A stretch of 64,000 bases of DNA, taken from positions 1-64,000 of the forward strand of contig UQMI01000013.1 of assembly GCA_900542045.1 (NCBI GenBank), read 5' to 3'. The DNA is from an uncultured Blautia sp. Lineage in GTDB: Bacteria; Bacillota; Clostridia; Lachnospirales; Lachnospiraceae. Positions 41,200-49,681 of this stretch are shown one piece after another. The notes under the pieces were generated by a model, which saw only the letters and a program-made list of their open reading frames with translations, searched no databases and was not told the origin of the DNA. Positions within the stretch are counted from its first letter, which is position 1; each line of letters starts with the position of its first letter. A program made the translations under genes and the position numbers.

Positions 41200-43440
41200 T
41201 TATCCCCGGCTTTTCGACCCTTTTGTGTCGCGTTTTGCCAGTTTCAGCCGGTTCAGGGAAATCTTTTTCTCTCCATAGGGGATCGTGTACTCCGTATGGG
41301 CCTCCAGCAGATAGGCCTGTTCCAGTGCATCGCCCTCTCCCAGGCGCATTCCCCGTACACCGATGGCATTTTTCTTTTTCACCGGCACTTCCTGCTGCAG
41401 GAACCGCAGGAAAAATCCTTCCCGGCTCTGGAGCACTACATATTCCATGCTGTCGCAGCGTCCCACAAACAGAAGCCGGTCCCCGCTGTTTAACTTGGTG
41501 GCATCAATGGTCTTACGGGTGGCCACATCAAATTCTGTTCCGTCCACCAGCTTCATCATGGACTGCTCCGTCACGAACAGGAACTGGCTTTCCAGCACCT
41601 CTGTCATGCTGGCCACATACAGCATCCGTTCCTCCTGGCTGCTGAAATTGCTCAGATTGTCCAGGGGCGTTCCCTTATCCCGGAATTTTCCCAGAGGGAT
41701 ATCCATAACCTTTACCACATGCATTTTACCTGTATCGGTGAATACACAGATCCGGTCTGTGTTCATCACCGGAAATACATGGCGGTATTCCCGTGTGATC
41801 GCCTCCTGGTTCCGTTCGTAAATAGTCTTGTCCACAGTCTTCACATAACCGAACCGGTCCATCAGGAACCAGACTTCCATGGCTTCCGTCTTTTTCTCCT
41901 CGTACACAGCCTCTTCTGCATTTTCAATGGCCGTGCGGCGCTTCTTTCCGTATTCCTTTTTGATGGCGTCCAGATCCCGGATGATCACTCCGGCCATGGA
42001 ATCATAATTGTTCAGGATATCCTCGTACTCCGCAATGTTTTTCAGGGTTTTCTCATACTCCTTCTCCAGAGCCTGGATCTCCAGACCGATGAGCCGGTAC
42101 AGACGCATTTCCAGGATGGCTGTGGCCTGCCGCTCTGTAAAGGCCAGTCTTGCCGCCTGTTTCTCACTGGCTTTGGACTTGAAGCGGATCCCTTCTGTCA
42201 CACCGTTGACCAGGCAGTTTTTCACCTGGGCCTGATTCTGGCTGCCCCGGAGGATCTCGATGATCAGGTCAATGACGTCGCAGGCTTTGATCAGTCCTTC
42301 CTGGATCTCTTTCTTTTCCAGTTCCTTTTCCAGAAGGGTTTTGTATTTCCGCGTGGTGATCTCAAACTGAAAATCCACATGATGCTCGATGATCTGTTTC
42401 AGATTCAGCGTTTCCGGCCGTCCCTGGGCCACTGCCAGCATGTTGACGCCGAAGGTATCCTCCAGCCGGGTCTTCTTGTAGAGCATATTCGTGAGATTTT
42501 CCACATCCGTATCTTTTTTCAGTTCCAGCACGATCCGGATCCCTTCCTTGGAGGACTGGTTGGAAATATCCACAATGTCTGTGGTTTTCTTTGTCTCCAC
42601 CAGATTGGCCACATCATTCAGGAATTTTCCGATATTGGCCCCCAGCATAGGATAGGGAATCTCTGTGATGACCAGATGCAGCCTGCCTCCTTTTGCCTTT
42701 TCCAGCTCTACCTTTCCCCGGACACGGATCTTTCCTGACCCGGTCTCATAGATTTTCCGCAGATCGTCCTGATTTACCACAATGCCGCCGGTGGGAAAAT
42801 CCGGTCCTTTGATATAACGCATCAGCCCCCTGACCGTGATATCATTATTCTTCATGTAGGCTTTTACCCCATCGATGACTTCTCCCAGATTGTGGGGCGG
42901 GATGCTGGTGGCCATTCCCACGGCGATCCCGTCTGCCCCGTTTATGAGAAGATTGGGGATCCGCACCGGAAGCACGCTGGGCTCCTTTTCCGTCTCATCA
43001 AAATTCGGAACAAAATCCACCACATTCTTATCCAGATCTCCCAGATACACCTCCTGGGTGATCTTCTGCAGCCGCGCCTCCGTATAACGCATGGCCGCCG
43101 GTCCGTCCCCTTCAATGGAGCCGAAATTGCCGTGTCCGTCCACCAGGGGCAGTCCCTTCTTGAAGTCCTGGGACATCACCACCAGAGCCTCGTAAATGGA
43201 GCTGTCTCCGTGGGGATGGTATTTACCCATGGTATCTCCCACGATACGGGCACATTTTCGATAGGGGCGGTCATAACGGATTCCCAGCTCATGCATGTCA
43301 TACAGCGTCCGTCGCTGCACCGGCTTTAATCCGTCACGCACATCCGGCAGAGCTCTGGACACGATGACGCTCATGGCATAATCAATATACGATTTCTGCA
43401 TCAGCTCCGCATAATCTGTGCGGATGATATTTTCATTCAT
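41200..43440 (-). CDS. parC: DNA topoisomerase IV subunit A (GyrA/ParC family)
   Basis: The DNA-cutting subunit of a type II topoisomerase, 746 residues. The N-terminal segment YIDYAMSVIVSRALPDVRDGLKPVQRR, the quinolone region HPHGDSSIYEALV and the catalytic tyrosine in AAMRYTEARL are intact. The C-terminal beta-pinwheel is present but I see no GyrA box (QRRGGKG-like), which argues for topoisomerase IV or a gyrase paralogue rather than gyrase. It follows parE by 47 nt. The ParC/GyrA call rests on that missing box and gene pairing. Confidence 0.9.
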   Translation of the reverse strand: MNENIIRTDYAELMQKSYIDYAMSVIVSRALPDVRDGLKPVQRRTLYDMHELGIRYDRPYRKCARIVGDTMGKYHPHGDSSIYEALVVMSQDFKKGLPLVDGHGNFGSIEGDGPAAMRYTEARLQKITQEVYLGDLDKNVVDFVPNFDETEKEPSVLPVRIPNLLINGADGIAVGMATSIPPHNLGEVIDGVKAYMKNNDITVRGLMRYIKGPDFPTGGIVVNQDDLRKIYETGSGKIRVRGKVELEKAKGGRLHLVITEIPYPMLGANIGKFLNDVANLVETKKTTDIVDISNQSSKEGIRIVLELKKDTDVENLTNMLYKKTRLEDTFGVNMLAVAQGRPETLNLKQIIEHHVDFQFEITTRKYKTLLEKELEKKEIQEGLIKACDVIDLIIEILRGSQNQAQVKNCLVNGVTEGIRFKSKASEKQAARLAFTERQATAILEMRLYRLIGLEIQALEKEYEKTLKNIAEYEDILNNYDSMAGVIIRDLDAIKKEYGKKRRTAIENAEEAVYEEKKTEAMEVWFLMDRFGYVKTVDKTIYERNQEAITREYRHVFPVMNTDRICVFTDTGKMHVVKVMDIPLGKFRDKGTPLDNLSNFSSQEERMLYVASMTEVLESQFLFVTEQSMMKLVDGTEFDVATRKTIDATKLNSGDRLLFVGRCDSMEYVVLQSREGFFLRFLQQEVPVKKKNAIGVRGMRLGEGDALEQAYLLEAHTEYTIPYGEKKISLNRLKLAKRDTKGSKSRG

Positions 43441-43487
43441 GTATTCTTTCCTCCTACTGTTCCCGGAACCATTCTGCCCACAGGGTA

Positions 43488-45413
43488 TCAGATATCAAGC
43501 TGGGCATCCTGGGCGTGTTCATAGATAAACGCTTTTCTGGGCGGCACTTCGGATCCCATCAGGATCTCTGTCACAGAAGAAGCCAGCCGGGCATCTTCGA
43601 TCTCCACCCGCTTCAGCATCCGGGTCTCCGGATTCAGCGTAGTTTCCCAGAGCTGCTGGGCATCCATTTCTCCCAGACCTTTGTAGCGCTGCAGGGTGAA
43701 GCTACCTGCCTTATGTTTTTTCCGGTACCGTTCTAGGGCTTTGTCGTCGTACAGATATTCCTCCGGCCCCTTCTTCGGCATGGCCTTGTACAGCGGCGGC
43801 ATGGCAATATACACATGTCCCTCATAGATCAGCTCCGGCATGAACCGGTAAAACAGGGTCAGAAGCAGCGTGGAGATGTGGGCACCGTCCACATCCGCAT
43901 CGGCCATGATGATGATCTTGTCATACCGCAGTTTTGTAATATCAAAATCATTTCCGAATCCTTCGGAAAATCCGCAGCCAAAGGCATTGATCATGGTCTT
44001 GATCTCCGCATTGGCCAGCACTTTGTCTATTGTGGCCTTTTCCACATTCAGGATCTTGCCACGGATGGGAAGAATGGCCTGGTAGCTCCGGTCTCTGGCA
44101 CTCTTGGCCGATCCGCCTGCCGAGTCTCCCTCCACGATAAAGATCTCACAGAGAGACGGATCCTTCTTCTCACAGTTTGCCAGCTTTCCATTGGAATCAA
44201 AGGAATACTTCTGCTTGGTCAGAAGATTGGTCCTGGCCCGCTCTTCGGTCTTCCGGATCCTGGCCGCTTTCTCCGCACAGGAAAGCACGGTCTTCAGCGT
44301 CTCCAGATTCCGGTCAAAATAAAGCACCATCTGTTCACCCACGATCTTGCTGGTGACACGGCTGGCGTCCTGATTGTCCAGTTTTGTTTTTGTCTGTCCT
44401 TCAAACCGGGGATTTGGATGCTTGATGGAAACCACCGCTGTCATGCCGTTCCGGATATCCGCTCCGGTAAAGTTGGCATCTTTTTCCTTTAAGATTCCCA
44501 GATCCCTGGCATAGGTATTCATCACCGTGGTAAACACGGTCTTAAATCCGGTCAGGTGCGTCCCGCCCTCACTGTTGTAGATGTTGTTGCAGAATCCCAG
44601 CACATTTTCATGGAACTCGCTGGTAAACTGAAAAGCCGCCTCCACAGTGATCCCCTCGGACTCTCCCTTCAGATATACCGGTTCGTGAAGCACCTCCGAA
44701 TTCCGGTTCAGATCCCGGATATAACCTACGATCCCGTCCGGCTCCTGAAATTCCTCCACGTCTGCAGGTTCTTTCCTTTTGTCTTCAAACTGTATGGTCA
44801 GTTTCGGGTTCAGATAGGCCGTCTCATGAAGCCTGCTCTTCACCTCTGTGGCGGAAAAACGAGTCTTCTCAAAGATTTCCGGATCCGGCAGAAAATTGAT
44901 CCGTGTACCGGTCTCCCGGGTCCGTTTTATCTTCGGCAGAAGTCCATTTTCCAGTTCCAGCACCGGAATTCCTCTCTCATACCGGTCGTGATGCACATAG
45001 CCGTCCCGGCTGATCTGCACATCCAGATACGTGGACAGTGCATTTACTACAGAGGACCCCACTCCATGGAGACCGCCGCTGGTCTTATAGGCTCCCTCAT
45101 CAAATTTTCCGCCTGCATGAAGGGTGGTAAACACCAGACGTTCCGCGGACATTCCCTTTTCATGCATATCCACGGGGATTCCCCGGCCGTTGTCCGTTAC
45201 CGTACAGGAACCATCCGCCTCCAGAACCACCTGGATCTGGCTGCAGTAGCCGGCCAGATGCTCATCCACCGCATTGTCCACGATCTCATAGATCAAATGG
45301 TTCAATCCCTTGCGGGATACACTTCCAATATACATACCCGGCCGTTTCCGCACCGCCTCCAGTCCTTCCAGCACGGAAATACTGGCCGCATCATAGGTTG
45401 GTTTCTTTGCCAT
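43488..45413 (-). CDS. parE: DNA topoisomerase IV subunit B (GyrB/ParE family)
   Basis: The ATPase subunit, 641 residues. It has the GHKL ATP fold (EAVRKRPGMYIGS, IVDNAVDEHLAGYC, VTDNGRGIPVD, GGLHGVGSSVVNALS), the transducer with QTKTKLDNQDA, and the Toprim domain (FIVEGDSAGGSAKSARDR, IIMADADVDGAHI), then QRYKGLGEMDAQQLWETT near the end. Length and motif set match the ParE/GyrB family. It is cotranscribed with parC, and a HAD phosphatase gene precedes it by 46 nt. Confidence 0.93.
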   Translation of the reverse strand: MAKKPTYDAASISVLEGLEAVRKRPGMYIGSVSRKGLNHLIYEIVDNAVDEHLAGYCSQIQVVLEADGSCTVTDNGRGIPVDMHEKGMSAERLVFTTLHAGGKFDEGAYKTSGGLHGVGSSVVNALSTYLDVQISRDGYVHHDRYERGIPVLELENGLLPKIKRTRETGTRINFLPDPEIFEKTRFSATEVKSRLHETAYLNPKLTIQFEDKRKEPADVEEFQEPDGIVGYIRDLNRNSEVLHEPVYLKGESEGITVEAAFQFTSEFHENVLGFCNNIYNSEGGTHLTGFKTVFTTVMNTYARDLGILKEKDANFTGADIRNGMTAVVSIKHPNPRFEGQTKTKLDNQDASRVTSKIVGEQMVLYFDRNLETLKTVLSCAEKAARIRKTEERARTNLLTKQKYSFDSNGKLANCEKKDPSLCEIFIVEGDSAGGSAKSARDRSYQAILPIRGKILNVEKATIDKVLANAEIKTMINAFGCGFSEGFGNDFDITKLRYDKIIIMADADVDGAHISTLLLTLFYRFMPELIYEGHVYIAMPPLYKAMPKKGPEEYLYDDKALERYRKKHKAGSFTLQRYKGLGEMDAQQLWETTLNPETRMLKRVEIEDARLASSVTEILMGSEVPPRKAFIYEHAQDAQLDI

Positions 45414-45459
45414 TTTCTGTTCTATCCTTCTTTCCTTTCAAATCCTGCTTCCGGAACGG

Positions 45460-46302
45460 TCATCTCCCGGCTGCGATCCCAAGACATTCCCGAATGGCGT
45501 ATGCCACACCGTCTTCCTGGTTGGATGTGCTGACAAAATCAGCTGCCTCCTTCACCCGGGCATTGGCATTGCCCATGGCTACACCCAGGCCAGCCCAGGC
45601 AATCATATCATAATCGTTGTTGCTGTCGCCGATGGCCATGATATTCTCTCTCTCCAATCCCAGAACTGCGCAGGCCTGTTTCAGGCCGTCCGCTTTGCTG
45701 TGATGTCCCAATACCACTTCAATGTTCTGTTCAAACGTGGAAATGGGATAAGCCATATCTACCTGGCTGATCTGTTCCCGCAGCCGGTTCCTGTCCTCTA
45801 CACTGCCGCAAACAATATGGAACTTATTGATGTTCCTTCCCGGATCTTTTATATAGTTTTCCAGACTCTGTTCCACCACATTGGTGGACAACAGCTGTCT
45901 GCAGTATTCCTCCGGCATTCCGCTGGCATACAGGAAATCGATCCCCCTGGAGTCCACATAGGCATCCATGCCCTCATATATTTCTACAAAACAGGAATAA
46001 CCATTCGTCAGCTCATAAATTTCTTTTGCCATTTTCCACGGCATGGCATGCGAAAACACCACTTCCTCCCGGCTGCTGTCCGTACATACGGTTCCGTTTG
46101 CATTGATAAAATACCGCAGTCCCCGGTACTGCTCCAGCACATGTCTGGCATTGCGGTAGCTGCGTCCTGTGGTGGGGATCACCACATATCCAAGATCAAT
46201 GGCCTTCTGCACCGTCTGAAAAGTGTCCCTGGAAATCGTGCAGTCTTCTCTCAGCCAGGTTCCGTCCAGGTCTATCGCAATCGCTTTTATCTTCTGATCC
46301 AT
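45460..46302 (-). CDS. Cof-type HAD hydrolase
   Basis: A cytoplasmic Mg-dependent phosphatase of the HAD-IIB (Cof) class, 280 residues. Motif I is AIDLDGTWL (nucleophile Asp and acid/base Asp present), motif II is IPTTGRSYRN, and the last motif is IMAIGDSNNDYDMI. The cap domain lies between about 90 and 190. These enzymes commonly act on sugar phosphates or flavin mononucleotide; the substrate here cannot be named. It is the first gene of the parE-parC transcript. Confidence 0.9.
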   Translation of the reverse strand: MDQKIKAIAIDLDGTWLREDCTISRDTFQTVQKAIDLGYVVIPTTGRSYRNARHVLEQYRGLRYFINANGTVCTDSSREEVVFSHAMPWKMAKEIYELTNGYSCFVEIYEGMDAYVDSRGIDFLYASGMPEEYCRQLLSTNVVEQSLENYIKDPGRNINKFHIVCGSVEDRNRLREQISQVDMAYPISTFEQNIEVVLGHHSKADGLKQACAVLGLERENIMAIGDSNNDYDMIAWAGLGVAMGNANARVKEAADFVSTSNQEDGVAYAIRECLGIAAGR

Positions 46303-46339
46303 AGCTTCCTCCCGTCTTATCTTTTGACAATCATTGCCT

Positions 46340-46369
46340 ATTATAACAAAGTCCCGACGGAAATTGCAA
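46340..46369 (-). promoter_or_regulatory. Promoter of the HAD-parE-parC transcript
   Basis: Minus-strand -35 TTGCAA (46364-46369), 18-nt spacer, consensus -10 TATAAT (46340-46345). Confidence 0.7.
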
Positions 46370-46481
46370 CGAAAAAAAGAACCTTTGCAAATGGCCTTCT
46401 GCTTCTATTCATTGAAAATTCATCAACCGGCTCAGAAAATCCTATACTTTTTAGTAATGGAAATATATTCTTTTTATCTAT

Positions 46482-46510
46482 TTGCCAATTTACAGATTCC
46501 ATTCTATACT
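46482..46510 (+). promoter_or_regulatory. Promoter of the aldo/keto reductase gene
   Basis: Plus-strand -35 TTGCCA (46482-46487), 17-nt spacer, -10 TATACT (46505-46510), about 95 nt before the start codon. Confidence 0.7.
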
Positions 46511-46605
46511 ATAAAAAGGGTATCCGGAACAGAGCGGTTCATCCGGCAGCTTCCGGTACCCCGCCTGAGATAAAACACTGCAAACTTATTAAGGAGGAAA
46601 TACAT

Positions 46606-47736
46606 ATGATCTATAAAAATTTTCAGGATCTGCGCCTTTCTGCCCTGGGCATGGGTGCCATGCGTCTGCCTGTGCGCAACGGAAATGACGCGGACATCGA
46701 TACCGCTGCCACAGAAGAAATGGTGGCTTACGCCATGGAACAGGGAATCAACTATTATGATACGGCCTGGGGCTACCACAACGGCAATTCCGAAACAGTT
46801 ATGGGCAAAGCTCTTTCCAGATATCCCCGGGACAGCTACTATCTGGCGACCAAATTTCCGGGATATGATCTTGCAAATATGCCAAAAGTAAAGGAAATTT
46901 TCGAGAAACAGCTGGAGAAATGCGGTGTGGAATATTTTGACTTTTATCTGTTCCACAATGTATGTGAAATGAATATTGATGCGTATCTGGATGAGAAATA
47001 CGGTATCTTCAATTATCTGATGGAACAGAAGAAAAACGGACGGATCAGACATCTGGGCTTTTCCGCCCATGGCAGCTACGAAGTCATGAAACGCTTCCTG
47101 GATGCCTACGGCAAAGACATGGAATTCTGCCAGATCCAGCTGAACTATCTGGACTGGAACTTCCAGAACGCCAAAGCAAAAGTGGAACTGTTAAATTCCA
47201 TGAACATTCCCATCTGGGTAATGGAACCGCTGCGGGGCGGACGGTTGGCCAAACTTCCGGAAAAAGAAACCGAAACACTCACCGGTCTTCGTCCCGATGA
47301 AACAGTGCCTGCCTGGGCCTTCCGTTTCCTCCAGGGCGTTCCCGGAGTCACCGTAGTCCTCTCCGGTATGTCCGATTTTACACAGCTCAAAGAAAATATT
47401 CAGACTTTTCAGACAGACAAACCTCTGACTCAGACAGAATCCGATGCACTGCTTTCCATCGCAGACGGCATGCTGGGCAGCACCCTTCCCTGCACCGCCT
47501 GTCATTACTGTGTCAGCCACTGTCCGCAAAAACTTGATATCCCGGCTCTTCTGGAACTTTACAATGAGCACAGCTTCACCGGAGGCGGCTTCATCGCACC
47601 GATGGCTCTGATGGCCATACCGGAAGAAAAGCAGCCATCTGCATGTGTCGGATGCCGCAGCTGTGAACAGGTTTGTCCGCAGCAGATTAAAATTTCTGAG
47701 GCCATGGCGGATTTCGCCGCAAAATTAAAAGCCTGA
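46606..47736 (+). CDS. Aldo/keto reductase with C-terminal ferredoxin-like domain
   Basis: A 376-residue oxidoreductase. The N-terminal barrel carries the AKR tetrad: Asp and Tyr in NYYDTAWGYHNGNSE, Lys in LATKFPGYD and His in YLFHNV. Residues after about 290 form a dicluster-like ferredoxin module with CTACHYCVSHCPQ and CVGCRSCEQVCPQ, eight cysteines that could hold two 4Fe-4S clusters. This fusion is common in anaerobes, but its substrate is not known to me. The ATG follows AAGGAGG; a long upstream extension of the frame has no support. Confidence 0.93.
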   Translation: MIYKNFQDLRLSALGMGAMRLPVRNGNDADIDTAATEEMVAYAMEQGINYYDTAWGYHNGNSETVMGKALSRYPRDSYYLATKFPGYDLANMPKVKEIFEKQLEKCGVEYFDFYLFHNVCEMNIDAYLDEKYGIFNYLMEQKKNGRIRHLGFSAHGSYEVMKRFLDAYGKDMEFCQIQLNYLDWNFQNAKAKVELLNSMNIPIWVMEPLRGGRLAKLPEKETETLTGLRPDETVPAWAFRFLQGVPGVTVVLSGMSDFTQLKENIQTFQTDKPLTQTESDALLSIADGMLGSTLPCTACHYCVSHCPQKLDIPALLELYNEHSFTGGGFIAPMALMAIPEEKQPSACVGCRSCEQVCPQQIKISEAMADFAAKLKA

Positions 47737-47784
47737 GCATCCGTATCAGGAATACGGAGAATGGAATCATCCGTTCATATAACA

Positions 47785-47807
47785 GTTGGGGGCCAACAGC
47801 CCCCAAC
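47785..47807 (+). terminator. Hairpin between the reductase and glycosylase genes
   Basis: A perfect 9-bp stem, GTTGGGGGC / GCCCCCAAC, with a CAACA loop. There is no T run (ATCATCC follows), so it is a weak terminator at best, or an mRNA-processing or stability hairpin. Confidence 0.5.
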
Positions 47808-47834
47808 ATCATCCTAAAAGGAGTATCCGATCTT

Positions 47835-48344
47835 ATGACACAGTCAGGTTATCAGACCATTATCCATGAATTCGCGCCGGTATATAATGAAGAATCTAGG
47901 ATTCTGATCCTGGGTACCCTCCCTTCTGTAAAATCCAGGGAAGGGCATTTCTATTACCATCATCCCAGAAACCGGTTCTGGCAGGTGATCAGCAGCCTGA
48001 CCGGTGAGCCCCTTCCTCTTACGATCCCGGAAAAGAAAGCAATGCTGCTGCGTCACGGCATCGCTATCTGGGATGTAGTAGCCCAATGCGATATCATCGG
48101 TTCCAGTGACAGCAGCATCCGTAATGTGATCCCGGCCGATATCCAGGGGCTTCTGAAGAAGACCAGCATTGACGCCGTATACACCAATGGGCAGACCGCT
48201 CACCGCCTCTATCAGAAATATTCCCTGCCCCTCACCGGACTGCAGGACTGCCCGCTTCCCTCCACCAGCCCGGCCAACGCCGCTTTTTCCCTGGAAAAAC
48301 TGCTGGAAATCTGGGGCGAGAAAGTATCTCGAAAAATTTTTTGA
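47835..48344 (+). CDS. DNA-deoxyinosine glycosylase (UDG superfamily, HDG type)
   Basis: A base-excision enzyme predicted to remove hypoxanthine (deaminated adenine) from DNA. The 169-residue product has the superfamily motif ILILGTLPSVKSREGHFYYHHPRNRFW and the C-terminal LPSTSPANAAFS loop (motif 2). These match the family-6/HDG group rather than classical Ung. AAAAGGAG lies 11 nt upstream of the ATG. It follows the reductase gene by about 100 nt and may be read from the same promoter. Confidence 0.88.
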   Translation: MTQSGYQTIIHEFAPVYNEESRILILGTLPSVKSREGHFYYHHPRNRFWQVISSLTGEPLPLTIPEKKAMLLRHGIAIWDVVAQCDIIGSSDSSIRNVIPADIQGLLKKTSIDAVYTNGQTAHRLYQKYSLPLTGLQDCPLPSTSPANAAFSLEKLLEIWGEKVSRKIF

Positions 48345-48362
48345 AAAAATTCAAAAAAAAGC

Positions 48363-48391
48363 TTGCATTCTGTAAAAATCTGATGTATTAT
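48363..48391 (+). promoter_or_regulatory. Promoter of tRNA-Glu
   Basis: Plus-strand -35 TTGCAT (48363-48368), 17-nt spacer, -10 TATTAT (48386-48391), about 32 nt before the tRNA. Confidence 0.75.
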
Positions 48392-48423
48392 AAACAGGCA
48401 GTGTTCGAGAGAACAAAAAATAA

Positions 48424-48495
48424 GGCCAGTTGGTCAAGTGGTCAAGACGCCGCCCTCTCACGGCGGAATCAGGGGTTCGACTCCCCTACTGGCTG
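48424..48495 (+). tRNA. tRNA-Glu (anticodon CUC)
   Basis: It folds as a full cloverleaf: acceptor GGCCAGT with ACTGGCT (one G-U), D stem GTC/GAC, anticodon stem CCGCC/GGCGG with loop CTCTCAC, and T arm GGGG-TTCGACT-CCCC. Loop positions 34-36 read CTC, so it decodes GAG. The discriminator is G and the CCA end is not encoded. It stands alone with its own promoter and terminator. Confidence 0.95.
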
Positions 48496-48508
48496 TTTAG
48501 TAACGATC

Positions 48509-48534
48509 AATCAGACAGATTATTCTGTCTGATT
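48509..48534 (+). terminator. Intrinsic terminator of tRNA-Glu
   Basis: A perfect 10-bp stem (AATCAGACAG / CTGTCTGATT) with a 6-nt loop followed by TTTTTT-type sequence. Confidence 0.92.
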
Positions 48535-48660
48535 TTTTGTTTTATACAAATTAACCAGTGATCCGTTTCTGTCGCGACCCGGCCTCACCAAATGCAAGCC
48601 AGAGAGCAAAAGCTTCCAGGTGCGGATACATTTCCTAATTTTACTGCAGGAGGGAAAACA

Positions 48661-49494
48661 TTGAAAGAATATATTGATTTGCACGTACACTCCAACTGTT
48701 CCGACGGCACCCTGTCTCCCACGGAGCTGGTGAACCTGGCTCTGGAGATTTCTCTGAAGGCCTTTGCCCTTACAGACCACGATACCATTGCAGGTATTGA
48801 GGAAGCCAGACAGGCTGCCAGCGGCACCGGACTGGAGGTAATCCCCGGTATCGAATTCTCCACCAGTTATGAAGGAAAGGATGTCCATGTACTGGGCCTT
48901 GGCATTGACGACCAGGACGCTCTCTTTCAGGAACAGCTGGAGGCTTTTCAAAATTCCAGAGAACTGCGCAACGATAAAATGATCTCTCTTCTGCAAAAAG
49001 CCGGAATTTCCATTTCCAGAGAGATCATGGAAGAACTGTATCCGGACGCTGTATGGACCCGGGCCCATTTCGCCGCCTATCTGCTTCAGAACGGCTATGT
49101 CTCCTCCATGGATGAGGCATTTGCCCGGTTCCTGGGCGATCATGCCCCCTGTTTCGTTCCCCGGGAAAAGGTCACGCCGTACCAGGCCATCGACCTGATT
49201 CACCAGGCCGGAGGCAAGGCCATCCTGGCTCATCCCCTTCTTTACGGCCTTTCCAGAGAGAAGCTGGATCTTCTGGTCTCCCGAATGAAAAAAGCCGGAG
49301 CAGACGGCATAGAAGCCATCTACTCTTCTAACCGGGCCGGTGAAGAAAATGCCATGCGCCAGCTGGCGGCAAAATACCAGCTGAAGATCACAGGCGGCTC
49401 TGATTTTCACGGAGCCAACAAGCCAAAAATACATCTGGGAACCGGAAAGGGCAATCTGAAGATTTCTTACGACATATGGAAAAATTTATGGTAA
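48661..49494 (+). CDS. PHP-domain phosphoesterase (RNase AM / YciV type)
   Basis: A metal-dependent phosphoesterase of 277 residues. The PHP motifs are all present: IDLHVHSNCSDGTLSP, FALTDHDTIAG, VIPGIEFST, HVLGLG, ILAHP and SDFHG. The closest functional relatives are RNase AM/TrpH (YciV), which removes 5' nucleotides from short RNAs or acts on 3',5'-bisphosphonucleosides; that assignment is inferred. The start is TTG with AGGAGGG 7 nt upstream; the ATG 23 codons earlier has no ribosome-binding site. Confidence 0.9.
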   Translation: MKEYIDLHVHSNCSDGTLSPTELVNLALEISLKAFALTDHDTIAGIEEARQAASGTGLEVIPGIEFSTSYEGKDVHVLGLGIDDQDALFQEQLEAFQNSRELRNDKMISLLQKAGISISREIMEELYPDAVWTRAHFAAYLLQNGYVSSMDEAFARFLGDHAPCFVPREKVTPYQAIDLIHQAGGKAILAHPLLYGLSREKLDLLVSRMKKAGADGIEAIYSSNRAGEENAMRQLAAKYQLKITGGSDFHGANKPKIHLGTGKGNLKISYDIWKNLW

Positions 49495-49613
49495 CCGGCC
49501 GCTGCATCTGAAGGAACGCCATGACAGCCAGGTTGCTTACATCCGCATATGCGCAAAGCGTTTTATGTGACAGGAAAGTCAGAACGAAACGTTCTATTTT
49601 CCCACTCACACAA

Positions 49614-49659
49614 AAAGCCCCGGAAGGAACAGATTCTTACCCTGCTCCTCCGGAGCTTT
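49614..49659 (-). terminator. Terminator of the pheA-ppx-ppk operon
   Basis: A stem pairs AAAGCxCCGGA with TCCGGxGCTTT (49614-49628 and 49646-49659), followed by a T run on the minus strand. The plus-strand side also ends in a T-rich stretch, so it may serve the PHP gene as well. Confidence 0.75.
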
Positions 49660-49681
49660 GCCTGTTTTCTCTAATACAGGA

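Larger units (their letters stand above)
46303..46605. other. Divergent intergenic region, HAD gene / aldo-keto reductase
   Basis: About 300 bp hold the two outward promoters annotated separately. An open frame crosses most of it on the plus strand but has no start signal or codon pattern of a gene. The stretch at 46380-46500 is AT-rich; nothing else was recognised. Confidence 0.6.

Noticed and set aside
45700..46605. A longer aldo/keto reductase frame or a separate plus-strand gene
   Set aside because: The upstream 302 codons are antisense to the HAD gene and cross a divergent promoter region; AAGGAGG marks the start at 46606.
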